From contig CM059586.1 in NCBI GenBank assembly GCA_030407085.1, forward strand, positions 105,289,501 to 105,353,500: DNA of 64,000 bases. The letters are read 5' to 3'. Below the pieces are notes generated by a model. The model was given only the letters and a program-made list of their open reading frames with translations. It made no database searches and had not been told where the DNA came from. The stretch comes from Trichopria drosophilae (Eukaryota; Arthropoda; Insecta; Hymenoptera; Diapriidae). This document shows, in pieces, positions 1-9,788 of the stretch. Both the position numbers and the translations under genes were made by a program. The number at the start of each line of letters is the position of its first letter. Position 1 is the first letter of the stretch.

Positions 1-1973
1 ATTTGTACTTTTCTGAAATTTATAGCTTTTATTTTGGTATTAAAAGTCATTAATGAAACAAACAAAATTAAATGAGAAATGGTAAGAGCAAATGAACTTT
101 TAATTAGCCACAAATTTGATAAAATCTACCAAATAACAACATTACAAAATAATACATTGTAAATATAGAATTCTCAAAAGATATATTACAATTAATTAAC
201 TTAGATTTCATTGAATTAAGGTAGATGTTCCATGGGATATCATTCGTTGAAATTTTGGTGAAAAGTATTTGTAACATTTTCAAAAACTTTGATTTTATTG
301 TTGATAATATTATTTAGCATTATTGTACTTGACATGCAAAAATTTGTTAATGAACTTTTATGAACAAGTCAAAATTTTGTCTTGTTACCATGTCAACAAA
401 TTTAAAAAAACTCTGCAATAATTTTATACATAAATTAAATGATTTGTAAAGATTTGTAAAAATTTATTTAGTAAAGTTGTTAAGAATCTTTTTCTCGAAA
501 AAAATTAAACATCCATTCATTAAAATTTATATTTAAAAACTTTTTTATTAGCAATAAGAACAAAATTTTATCTTTATTACTTCAGAATCATTCAAAACAA
601 AAGAAAAAACAAAATGTCAAACTCAATTATCAACTGAACTTTTTTGTATTATGATTTAATGAAATTCAGAGCCTCTTGTAAAATTTTGTTATAACAGATA
701 ATTTCCTAAAGAAATTTAGGATGTACAATTTTTTTTAAGCATCATAAATAACTTTGATAAAAATGAAAAATTTAGTTTATTGAAAAGAGAAACTTTTTAA
801 TAACTTCAGAATCATTCAAAACAAAAGAAAAAACAAAATGTCAAACTTAATTGTCAACTGAACTTTTTTAGATTATGATTTAATTAAATTCAGAACCTCT
901 TGTAAAATTTTGTTATAACAGATAATTTCCGAAAGAAATTTAGGATGTATAATTTTTTTTAAGCATCATAAATAACTTTGATAAAAATGAAAAATTTAGA
1001 TTCCTGAAAAGAGAAACTTTTTAAACCCATTGGAAATGCTGAAATGTAAATATTAAAGTCATAAAAAGTGGACATAGAAAAAAGTACAAGAGCATTTTTC
1101 ATTGAATAGAAATATTTGACGAAATTAATAAAATGTTATAAATTAGTTTGTATGAACTTTTCTAAAATTCATAATCAAATAAAAAATTGTTAGTAAAAAA
1201 GTTACATTTTATTAAGCAAAATGGTAAAACGAAAATATATTGGTTTTTTTACTATTCTTCATGTTGAAAGTTAGTATTTTGACCTCAATTCGAAACTGTT
1301 TGTTTCTAATTGTAGTTAAAATACAGTCATGTAAATTTTTTAGAAATTTATTGTAAATTGAAACATACCTCATGCTGTAAAAATGAATAATAAAAATGAT
1401 GTCATAAAATTATATTATTTAAAATAAACCATAGCATAATATTAAGATTATTAAAAAAGGAAGTTGTAAATAAAGCTAATAAAATTTCATGCTCTACAAC
1501 GAGGCTTCTGACAGTTCTATCCGTCACTGTTTCCAAACAATATAATTATAAATTTTGAATTTTGTTATTGTACCAAAATTAATGTAATTTTTAATCTACT
1601 GGGTTAAACAAAAAAATGTTGAAGGTAAATATTTTTAAGGAAGCTTTAACATACGTTAATGTTAATAATTAGCAGATGATATTTTGAAAAGCCCAAAAGT
1701 GAAAGGAAAAGTATGCCAGTGGTGAAAATGTCTGTGGAAAGAAGTTTTGATAGTCTTTGTGCAAGGTCCGAAAGTACCGTTAGACAAGCTTGAAAATGTT
1801 ATTAAAAAGTCGAAAAATGTCGGGAAATTGTAATAAGAAATGTGCGCGGTGATCGTTGAAGAATCGATCGGTTTCGAGCGACAGGATTTCTCGTGTTAGA
1901 AAAATGCCCTGGGCCAGAGTTTCCTTGTATTTAAGTGCGCACGGGAAGCGACGATAAGCAAGTTGTACGTTAC
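1..1973 (-). other. Intron 1 of the casein kinase I-like gene (continues off the left edge)
   Basis: This very AT-rich stretch lies downstream (minus strand) of a GT donor at 1973-1972. I see no further kinase exon in either frame, so the next exon must lie outside the window. The only clear structure is the direct duplication at 581-1027. Confidence 0.65.
581..1027. repeat. Tandem duplication, two copies of about 224 bp
   Basis: Unit 1 starts at 581 and unit 2 at 805; both begin TTCAGAATCATTCAAAAC. The copies can be followed base for base to about 804 and 1027, with scattered substitutions and few indels. The unit is AT-rich and non-coding and lies inside the casein kinase intron. Confidence 0.9.
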
Positions 1974-2099
1974 CTCGCCATTTGAGATGTTTATTCCGAG
2001 GAAAATGTCACCAAAAGAGCCAGATCCGATTTTCCTCATGAGCCTGTATCTGCTTCCGACGATGAAATCGGTCTTATTGACCACTCCGATTAGCGACAT
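1974..2099 (-). CDS. Casein kinase I (alpha-like), first coding exon, 5' partial gene
   Basis: Casein kinase I alpha is a monotypic Ser/Thr kinase acting in Wnt/beta-catenin, Hedgehog and clock signalling in cytosol and nucleus. The exon encodes 42 residues from the ATG at 2099 and ends in phase 0 at a GT donor (GAG|GTAACG, donor at 1973-1972). The peptide contains [20 protein letters not shown], that is, the start of the kinase N-lobe with the glycine-rich loop IGSGSFG, then INISNGE just before the beta-3 lysine strand. The FIVG and INI-NGE wording fits CK1-alpha better than CK1-delta/epsilon, but RLM and DIFLG are unusual, so a divergent paralogue is possible. The ATG sits in a good context (CAACATG). 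The catalytic lysine and all later motifs are outside the window. Confidence 0.85.
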
Positions 2100-2560
2100 G
2101 TTGGCTGGCTATCACTTTGTTGTAAGAGCGAAAGAAAACTCCGATTCCGCACTCGAAAGGGGAAAAGCCTTTTTCGGGGGGCGATTCGTGATGTGGGACG
2201 AGGAGGCCGTCGAGAACTGCTTCTTCGAATCCGCTCTTTTGACGGTTTATTTTCCGGACGACCGAACCTCCACGGAGATGATCTAGCACAAGGATATTAC
2301 GAACACTTCTCGAGAAGAAAAATCCCGCTAGTGATTAGTCGCGCAACGAAGCCCACCGACACACCGACATTTTCCTCTTCGCGAGCAGCACGAGTGGGCA
2401 CGAACGAGAGCGACGGACAGTGACGGGCACGGCGTATTGCGCAGCTCACTACGCGCACGACTCTCATTGGTCGTCGCGACCCAAGCTTAGGGTGAGATCC
2501 ACCAATCCGACACGAGCATTCTCCGACTTCTAATGATAGGCATTCATACCCATAAATGTA
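2100..2560 (-). promoter_or_regulatory. 5' UTR and putative promoter of the casein kinase gene
   Basis: Directly upstream of the kinase ATG, base composition becomes much richer in GC than the surroundings, as in a housekeeping promoter. An ACCAAT (CCAAT box on the minus strand) lies near 2465-2470 in CTCATTGGTCG. No TATA box stands out. The transcription start cannot be placed from sequence alone. Confidence 0.4.
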
Positions 2561-2592
2561 CACTCGGGGGTTTTACATATAATTCGTTTTCA

Positions 2593-2655
2593 CTAGTCGG
2601 TCGTAAGGTCTTTTTGTTACCCGAGGGGTAAATATATTACGACCTTACGACTGCT
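2593..2655. repeat. Short hairpin / inverted repeat
   Basis: CGTAAGGTC near 2604-2612 is mirrored by GACCTTACG near 2640-2648 around a loop containing TTACCCGAGGGGTAA, itself a small palindrome. It is followed at about 2691-2704 by an uninterrupted run of C. The function is unknown; it may be a remnant of a foldback element. Confidence 0.6.
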
Positions 2656-3046
2656 TGGTTTTAAAAAAGAATTAAAGTCCCCTGCATCTACACCCCCCCC
2701 CCCCGCCCTTTATCACTAGTTTAGTACCAAAGTCGGACGTTGTCGTTCGGGCGTCGGAGTCGACAATTCAAGATGGCTGCCGTTTCGTGTTCAAAATACT
2801 GTTACGTATCACTCTCTCACCACCAGCTGAAAAAAACGCCAAACAAATTTGTGTTAGTTCGGAGATATCATGAACACGTGTCATAAAGATGTTGTCCAAA
2901 GATGTCACGTATGGGGCATTCAACGTCAAATTAACAACTTTTTTGGAGATATTTTTTTATTTTCATTTCCTTACTCTGCTATTGTTGGACATTTTGAGAC
3001 ATGGGGCATTCCACGTCAAATCGGCAACTTTTTTTCACACCATTTT
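2656..3046. other. Gene-free stretch with a short duplicated phrase
   Basis: No supported gene. The phrase ATGGGGCATTC-ACGTCAAAT occurs twice, near 2910 and 3002, as direct repeats. A short reading frame opens at an ATG near 2773 (AAGATGGCTGCCG) but is only about 37 codons, with no recognisable content. Confidence 0.5.
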
Positions 3047-3232
3047 TAATTTTAGTTTTATCATTTGTATACCGTTAGTACATGCATTTAAAAAACATTT
3101 TAAAATTGACTGTAGTGAAAGCCCTGCAAACACAAAAGTAACAGTTATGTAACATTTATGTAACAATGTAACCATTACGTAAATATAACATAACTATTAC
3201 TTTCCATGTTTGCAGGGAGTTGTGAAGATATT
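3047..3232. repeat. Left arm of a 1.5-kb spaced inverted repeat (with MITE insertion)
   Basis: The sequence TTTAATTTTAGTTTTATCAT through GACTGTAGTGAAAG (about 3050-3121) and then TTGTGAAGATATTTAGA after 3219 is repeated in inverse orientation at 4652-4760. The left arm is interrupted by the MITE at 3122-3217; the right arm is not, so it preserves the empty site. The right arm carries about 20 extra bases next to TACATGCA. Confidence 0.85.
3122..3217. mobile_element. 96-bp MITE, family CCCTGCAAACA, 2-bp AG target duplication
   Basis: The ends are CCCTGCAAACA and TGTTTGCAGGG, perfect 11-bp inverted repeats. The body is a string of TAACAGTTATGTAACA-like motifs. Comparison with the uninterrupted inverted copy at 4652-4700 shows the pre-insertion sequence GTGAAAGTTGTGAAG and identifies a 2-bp duplication (AG). 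A second copy, itself interrupted, lies at 32142. Length and absence of coding make it a non-autonomous DNA element. Confidence 0.9.
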
Positions 3233-3564
3233 TAGAAATACGTCATTTTCTGTTCTCGCAACGTTTAGTTTATTTAAGCGCAAAAGTATCAGGTTTAAAA
3301 ATTAATGTAACACATGTTTTTTGCAGTTTTTTTATGGCCTTTCTTGTGAAAATATTCACTTTCACGTATTGTTATAGGATGAGGCTCAAAAATCGTTTTA
3401 AAGTTTTTAATTTACATTTTTCAAAGAAAGGACACTTTTTAAAATTCTAACAAAATTCAGAAAAAAGGTTCAATATATTGTCTCTATACCAGTATAGTTA
3501 AAATTTTGGCTGTGGATCGGTTTACAATTAAAAAATCGAGTAAAAAAATTGTAAATAAATAGAA

Positions 3565-3606
3565 GTCCCCTGATTAACGTGTATAACGTATGATACAGGG
3601 GACTTA
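3565..3606. repeat. Short hairpin AAGTCCCCTG ... CAGGGGACTT
   Basis: Perfect 10-bp arms flank about 22 bases containing ATAACGT twice. Intergenic, function unknown. The surrounding 3233-4234 holds AT-rich and T-rich low-complexity sequence and no supported gene. Confidence 0.7.
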
Positions 3607-4234
3607 TTTTTTTCAAATTCAACATCGATTATCTCGCTCAATTTTGGTCGAAATAATTTTCTTTTTTTTTTCATTTTAAAGATAATTTAATGCTCTACCA
3701 GGTGCATTGAACGGAATAATGAATTTTCAATACCTGACTACAAAAAACGACCGAACACTGTGGGCAACGTTTCTACGTTGCTCCATGTGCTTTTCGTAGT
3801 TCATTACTCTCCGCATTGCGGCGCTGTAACATCTTATCGATTTCTCACTAATAAAATGAGTTACTCCGAGACTATAAACCGGCCACCTTGACAGTATTCT
3901 TTATTCTTCAGTAAATCTGATATTACCGAATACGTATTTTAGATTTTTTAATAAGATTTAAAGAAGTTGATTTTCTTTTCCAAGGATATATCAGTATTAA
4001 TTCAGCATAAAATAATATAAGATACGATTTGTCAATGTTTTTCCTCGATAGTTATGTAATCGATCATATCATTTTTCAATTTTTCATTTTTCTTATAACT
4101 GTTATTGATTTGATCATCATCTTTTTTATTGTTATTCATTTTTTAATTCTTTTTTATTGTTATTCATTTTTTCATTTTTTATTGTATTTCATTTTTTCAT
4201 TTTTAATTTTTGTATTATTATTATATTACAGAAT

Positions 4235-4279
4235 AAATTTCTGAAGAGGGTCAAAAATTCTTGACCGAAACGTAATTTT
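4235..4279 (+). ncRNA. Candidate type-I hammerhead ribozyme motif
   Basis: The plus strand reads CTGAAGA (4241-4247), a hairpin GGTCAA ... TTGACC (4249-4254 / 4261-4266), then GAAA (4267-4270). This matches the hammerhead core CUGANGA - stem II - GAAA. Flanking AAATT (4235-4239) can pair with AATTT (4274-4278) to form stem I, with a very short stem III, as in the minimal hammerheads known from Penelope-like retroelements. No Penelope reverse transcriptase is visible nearby, so this would be a terminal relic or a non-autonomous copy. The motif match is direct; catalytic function is inference. Confidence 0.45.
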
Positions 4280-4406
4280 CTTCGTTTTAATTTTTATATC
4301 TAATATTCACTATCCGATACACCGAGAAAATAAACTCAACAAACATACCTATTTTAAATATATTACGGATTAAGAAGAAACAAATTTTCGAAGACTTGTC
4401 TTCATT

Positions 4407-4688
4407 TTGAATATCAGTACTCATTGTTTTTTTTTGTGGGCTAATGAGACGTTAAAAAGTACAGCTATATTTTACAGCACGAAAGAGTTACATAAAAAAA
4501 TTGAACTAAAATTACAGAAAAGCTTCAATGAAGCTAAAACAGTGCCGGGTACATTGCAGTATCACTCATTCATACCAGAAGGGATTGATAAACTTCGATT
4601 AAAATACTGCAGCAATGATACTACTGAAAATCAATTTTGCACTATATACTCTAAATATCTTCACAACTTTCACTACAGTCAATTTTAA
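4407..4688 (+). CDS. Unrecognised 93-codon open frame, possibly a TE or gene fragment
   Basis: An open frame from the ATG at 4407 encodes a polar peptide with TVPGTLQYHSFIP and LRLKYCSNDT. I cannot assign it to a family. Its last 12 codons lie in the right arm of the 3047/4760 inverted repeat, so it may belong to a repeat rather than to a host gene. No splice partners were found. Confidence 0.2.
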   Translation: MNISTHCFFLWANETLKSTAIFYSTKELHKKIELKLQKSFNEAKTVPGTLQYHSFIPEGIDKLRLKYCSNDTTENQFCTIYSKYLHNFHYSQF

Positions 4689-4760
4689 AATGTTTTATAT
4701 GGCCAACAATACATCTTTTGCATGTACTAACGGTATACAAATGATAAAACTAAAATTAAA
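4652..4760. repeat. Right arm of the 1.5-kb spaced inverted repeat (empty site for the 3122 MITE)
   Basis: This is the reverse complement of 3047-3232 without the 96-bp MITE. It includes GCATGTACTAACGGTATACA, the mirror of the left-arm phrase near 3067-3087. Confidence 0.85.
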
Positions 4761-4898
4761 ATTTAATACATTTACGTAAATTTAAAATAATTGGAAATAT
4801 AGAAAGATTGTCCAGAAAACGAAATTGGATTGAAAAATTTGAGTTCTGTTGAATTCGGATTCGCAGTTCCGGATAAACAATTAAAGTGGGTTAGGTTG

Positions 4899-5282
4899 TT
4901 AAGATGGTTCTAAAGTGCTCGGCAGATAAGGTAGGAATTTTCACAAAAAATCATAAATAAAAAATGACTGCATGGATTTTTCAAAATTCGGTCTCTGTAA
5001 GAGCAATTCTAATTACTATATAGATGGTATGTTAGAAAATGCCGAAGAAATTGATGGAGAACTGACTGAGAGTTTTCAGAAAGTGATTTTTATTTATTTC
5101 CGAAAATTCTCGGTGAGTTCTTAATTAATGTCTTTGGTATTTTCTAGGAAACCATCTAAAGTAATGAGAATTGCTTTTACAGAGTCAGAATTTTGAAAAT
5201 TTTATTCAGTCATCTTTAATTTAGTTTTTTTTAGTAAAATTTCCTACCTTACCGGCGGATCACTTTATAACCCTCTTAAGGA
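4899..5282. mobile_element. Foldback element, about 384 bp, nearly full-length palindrome
   Basis: The left part TTAAGATGGTTCTAAAGTG... and the right part ...CACTTTATAACCCTCTTAAG are imperfect mirror images. The pairing continues inward through ATAAGGTAGGAAT / TTTCCTACCTTA, CAAAATTCGG / CAGAATTTTG and AATTCTAATTACT / AGTAATGAGAATT. It is non-coding and a snap-back MITE is the simplest reading. Divergence between arms suggests an old insertion. Confidence 0.8.
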
Positions 5283-5376
5283 TGTAACGAGTTTTTAATA
5301 TTATTTTATAGGTGACGATCGTACTTACCAATTTTATTGCATGCAGTTATATTTTATATATTTGTTGTTAAATATG

Positions 5377-5458
5377 GATTAGTGTTTCTTCCCAGGTCTG
5401 CTCACGGACTCGTCAGTTAGGCTATGTGAACAGACCTGCCCAATACATGACACTAATC
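5377..5458. mobile_element. Small foldback element, 82 bp
   Basis: The termini are GATTAGTGT and ACACTAATC. The inner arms CAGGTCTGCTCAC and GTGAACAGACCTG also mirror each other. It lies 95 bp downstream of the larger foldback element. Confidence 0.75.
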
Positions 5459-7737
5459 ATAAATAAATATAAAAAAATAAAGGATTCTACTCCCTCACAC
5501 ATACCACGTCGTGAAGAACCGGAACTGCCACCGATCCTTAGTCATCTTCTTCGTGACACTAACTGATATTTATCAATCGCGTTGATATTTGTACAATGTC
5601 ATGCAGACAAGTAAACACGCACAATAAATATACACAAAACAATTGAAAGTTCATTCTACACCCATTTCTTGATATTCTTCTAAAATACCGCCACTTCTAA
5701 TCATGGTGCTTTATATCACAACACCATTACTAGGGTTAAATTATTTTCTATTCCCAGCCAAGAATTTAAGCCTATAAGTATTTTAAGAAATAAGAAATAA
5801 TTAATCATTTCTCGACTATAAGTATTTTGTATTGAAAAGGATTCAAAATATCAATCAATCCATAATGAAGCGAACAGAATATTATTGACAAGAAACAGTT
5901 TTAATTTGTCATTGTATTTGAAAAATTAACGTATTCATATCTCATTACGGCAGTAAATTATTACCTGAAACGCATAGAAATAATGCATAACCGTGAATTC
6001 GTTGTTTGTTACTAAATACGTATTTTGTCTTTTTAAATGCATTTTAATGCTAACAATATTTTAAATTCATGTTAATGCATCAATATGAAAAAAAAAAATT
6101 AATTCTGTTGTATTTTAGATTTTGCAGAAAGCAGAATTTGCATTTTATTTGATTTATGCATTGATGCAATGATTTTGTAGGCTTTTTTCTAAATCAAATG
6201 AAAACAAAGAATGGTGAATGAAATATTAAAAATAGAAGAATACAAGCTGCGTCTTCTTTGTGTCTCTGGAATCAGTTGTGCGCGGTTCGCAGCGCAAAAT
6301 CCAGTAAACTAGTGTGTTCTTCCCAAATCAGAATCAAGTAACTCCTTGCACTTTTGACGGCCATCTTGAATCCACCATTTTGAATTTTCAATATCTGAGT
6401 TCAGATCCATAAATAGCGATTAAAAAATCCGAGTACCAGCTGGCTCAATTAACTTTTTACATTTTGGTCGGCCATATTGCGTTAGCCATTTTGAATTTTA
6501 AAAATCTAAATTCAGTATCATAATCGGCAATCTTAAACATTGCGAATAAACAATTTCAGATGTTTTTCGAATAAAGAAAAAAGTATCATTAAAACGAATT
6601 GAAAATCAATGTTTTCGACATGGTTTTTTTGGCAATATCACATTGAACATTTTAAATTTCATTCAAATTATGAATATTAAAAGGAATTCATTTGGATTAA
6701 AATGAAGCGAATTTAACTATCAATTTCGAAAAAACGATATTAAAACAATTGTCTGCTTCCTTGTTTAGTTAATAAATGTTTTTGTATTTTGAAAATTTTG
6801 TAACTTATCAGCCTTATAAGGGGTCACTACTCGAGTGTTTTAAGAATTGCTATGCACGAATCTGGCATAAGTTTTTTAAAATTAAAAATGGCGCATCCAA
6901 TAGGGCAGATCTAACATTGGACATTTTAGCAAATTCTTGCGAAAATAGATACTGAGGGATTTTGTCGGTCGCTGAATACAAATTCGACATCAAATTTTCA
7001 AAATTTATAATGACGAATCCAAGATGGAGAATAACTCATTAACGATGTTTAAACGTCCTCGCAAAGATAATTACTTGAAGGTTTATCATACCGATAAATA
7101 CGAACCTATAATTTGGAATTTCAAAATTCGAGATGTATTCAATATGATGTATATGATTTTAGATTTGCATATGTAGAATATCGGCTCATCTATAAAAGGG
7201 GTTATAAGTCTCTATGAAGTTATTTCCTCGAATGTTTTCGAGGTTGCTAATTACGAATTTTGCATTCTATTGTCAATAGATTCTTATTCAGCGAAGCAAA
7301 CAATCCCCGAGTAGCTGTTTTTGAGAGGATTTGAATAAGATTATAATTTTGTATTCACCATTTTGAATTATAAAAATCTAATACCAGATTAGTGTTCAGC
7401 GAAAAAAACACGATTAGCTTTTTTATGAGAATTTGCAAACAATTACAATTTTGAATCGGCCATATTTGATCCACCATTTAGAATTTAAAAAACCTGATAC
7501 CAAATTCGTATTCAGCGACCCCAAAATCAATGTATCATGCACAGATTTTAGTTATTTGCATGTTGGGTGGTGAACTGCAATACTATGGTGATTAATAAAA
7601 AGAATAAATATATTTAACTCATTAAAAAATCAGTCTGATTTATAATCTGAATTGCCATTCTCGATGCTATTTATACATTTTTTATCGTAAAGAACATTGT
7701 CGTCGACAACCAGTTCTGTTGTAAGTAATTGCGTATA
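5459..7737. repeat. Intergenic DNA with a dispersed 'GCCATATTGGATCC' repeat family
   Basis: No gene is supported. Between about 6350 and 7540 there are several degenerate copies of one repeat with the wording GCCAT-TTGAATCCACCATTTT, GAATTTTTAAAATCT and CAAATTCGTATTCAGCGACC. Related copies occur at 36540-36720, 46320-46540 and near 53175. Some copies lie in direct succession, as in a decayed tandem array. Confidence 0.6.
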
Positions 7738-8056
7738 CAGTAGAACCCCCCTTTTAACGCCACCTCCGTTTATCGACATACTCTTTTCTACGACACCAGC
7801 GACACCCCTTTTAACGACATACCAGCGATTCCCGCCATCCCCACCACGGCTAAACGCTTCCCCTCACCAGACGGCGCATGTATACGTGCATAGCCCGCGA
7901 AACAACCGCATTGGTCGAGTGACGTGTGACGTCACTTTAGCATGCTTGTCGATGGGTTACGGTGGGGGAACGCACTTTTCTAGCTGGCATGTCAATAACG
8001 GGAGCTTGAGGGGAAGTCGCGGAACCGACCCATGTCGTAAAAAGGGGGTTCTACTG
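7738..8056. mobile_element. 319-bp pogo/Tc1-like MITE with TA target duplication
   Basis: The ends are CAGTAGAACCCCCCTTTTAA and the mirrored TTTTTACG-type end closing in GGGGGTTCTACTG. TA flanks both sides (7736-7737 and 8057-8058). The CAGTAGAACC end and TA duplication are typical of pogo/Tigger-type elements. The open frame across it (7697-8059) is an artefact of its GC-richer body. Confidence 0.9.
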
Positions 8057-8558
8057 TAGTTATAACACACATAAATAATTACATTTCACTTTTTTGAGTG
8101 AAATTTGATAGCAAATAAGTATTTTTACCTTTTTTATATTACTTTGGCGTAGAGGGGGGTCACGTCGATGATAGTTTTCGGCAATTGATCGCTGCTGAAA
8201 CATTTAAATCACACTTTTGGTTTTCCTTCCCAGCCACAATCTAAAAGACACAATGTTAGCTGTTTCAAGATGCTGATCGTAGTATGTGTTGTCGATTTTG
8301 ATTCAATACCGAAATTTAATAATTATTATAAACATAAAATAGGTTCCGCCTGAATAACCTGGTCAGCGTTATCTTCGGCAACAGTGGATGTTTCGAGCGC
8401 CCACCGCGTGGTGGTGCATCAAGTGTTTTCAACACATGCCCTCTGTATATTATCATACACAGATCGTAAGTGATGAAGGTACGAGTTGTTCCATATAAAA
8501 GCACATCCCTCTGCATGTCGTGTTATAAGTACTCGTAATACCTGCGACGATCCTATTG

Positions 8559-9590
8559 TTTTCGAGGTTGCTCTTAAAGATTCCGAGGTCAAAATTTACT
8601 ACCATCAGAAATTCCAATATGGTGCCGAATATGAAAAAAATTTCCAAAAAATTGGGAATTTTTTATTCTTATCAATTTTTTTCGAGCTACATATTAGAAT
8701 ATTGGAATTTTATTGAAACCTTGCATAATGGTGCATAAAATAGTTGAATTTTAAGAAAAAATTTTAATTTAATACCCTACATCATTCTAACGACTTCAAA
8801 TTTTTTGAGAAATTACTGGACGCTCTAAAAAATTCCTAGAATGAAAAGTTATTAAAATTCATCAAGCGATATAGTGGAATTTTTTCAGATTTTTGTGATG
8901 ACATTTTGAGAAATTTTTTTTCAACATTTTTTTCAAAATTGTAATTTATTTACAAAAAATTCTGAAAAAAAATTAGTGTATTCTTTGATGAATTGTAAGA
9001 GTTATTTTCGAGGAAATGAATTTCAAATATTATAGTTTAGGATTTTTTCCCCAAAAAACTATCAACTTTTAGAAAAAATTGCAAAGAAGAAAAAACTCGT
9101 AGAATTCATAAGTGAATACACCAAATTTTTTTTCAGAATTTTTCATAAATAAATTATAATTTTGAAAAAAATTTTGAAAAAAAATTTCTCAAAATGTCAT
9201 CACAAAAATCTGAAAAAATTCCACTATATTTCTCGATTAATTCTAAGAACTTTTCATTCTGAGCATTTTTTCATAACAGCACGTAATTTTTGAGTTAGAA
9301 CGTTCAGAAATTTTTCAAAGAAATTTTCATTGTTGACGCCATTTTGAGGTCGTTAGAATGATGTGGGGTATAAAAGTAAAATTTTTCCTTAAAATTGAAG
9401 AATTTGTTCACCTTTGTTCAGAGTTTCAATAGAATCCCAATATTCTAATAGCTCGAAAAAAATTGATAGGAATAAATAATTCCCAATTTTTTGGAATTTT
9501 TCAAAAAGTTCGACGCCATATTGGAATTCCTGATGGCTGAAACTCAATTTTGATCTCGGAATCTTGAAGAGTGACCTCGAAAACCACGGT
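8559..9590. mobile_element. Foldback element of about 1.03 kb
   Basis: The left arm starts TTTTCGAGGTTGCTCTTAAA and the right arm ends in its mirror (TTGAAGAGTGACCTCGAAAA). Arms of nearly 500 bp can be followed inward, for example AATTCCAATATGG / CCATATTGGAATT and TGATGACATTTTGAG / CTCAAAATGTCATCA, to a centre near 9060. It is AT-rich and non-coding. The outer flanks share sequence with the repeat at 21957-22090. Confidence 0.85.
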
Positions 9591-9595
9591 CGTAC

Positions 9596-9735
9596 AGGTC
9601 CTGCAACTCGCAGCAAAGTGCGTGGTGGGGGATGTTCGCTTACCGTAGTCACTTTTCATACCGATGGTGGCCAGCAGATGGCAGATCATTCTTTCGAGCC
9701 GGTCGCGTGATATGATTTCACGACCGTGGATTTCA
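9596..9735 (-). repeat. Dispersed repeat, inverted relative to the copy at 21957-22090
   Basis: Read on the minus strand, this contains GACCGGCTCGAAAGA, then TGGCCACC, then GGACCTGTACGACCGTG. The same three blocks occur in the same order on the plus strand at 21962-22075. It ends about 50 bp before the ATG of the P-like transposase. Confidence 0.75.
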
Positions 9736-9788
9736 CAATCGCGTTTTAACCGTGGTTAAAACAAATTTTAAATTTGAATGCTTGCAAA

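Noticed and set aside
1963..2423. Plus-strand frames of 107 and 76 codons over the kinase start
   Set aside because: Antisense shadows of the casein kinase exon and its GC-rich 5' region.
7697..8059. 120-codon plus-strand frame
   Set aside because: It spans almost exactly the 319-bp MITE with TA duplication; no protein similarity recognised.
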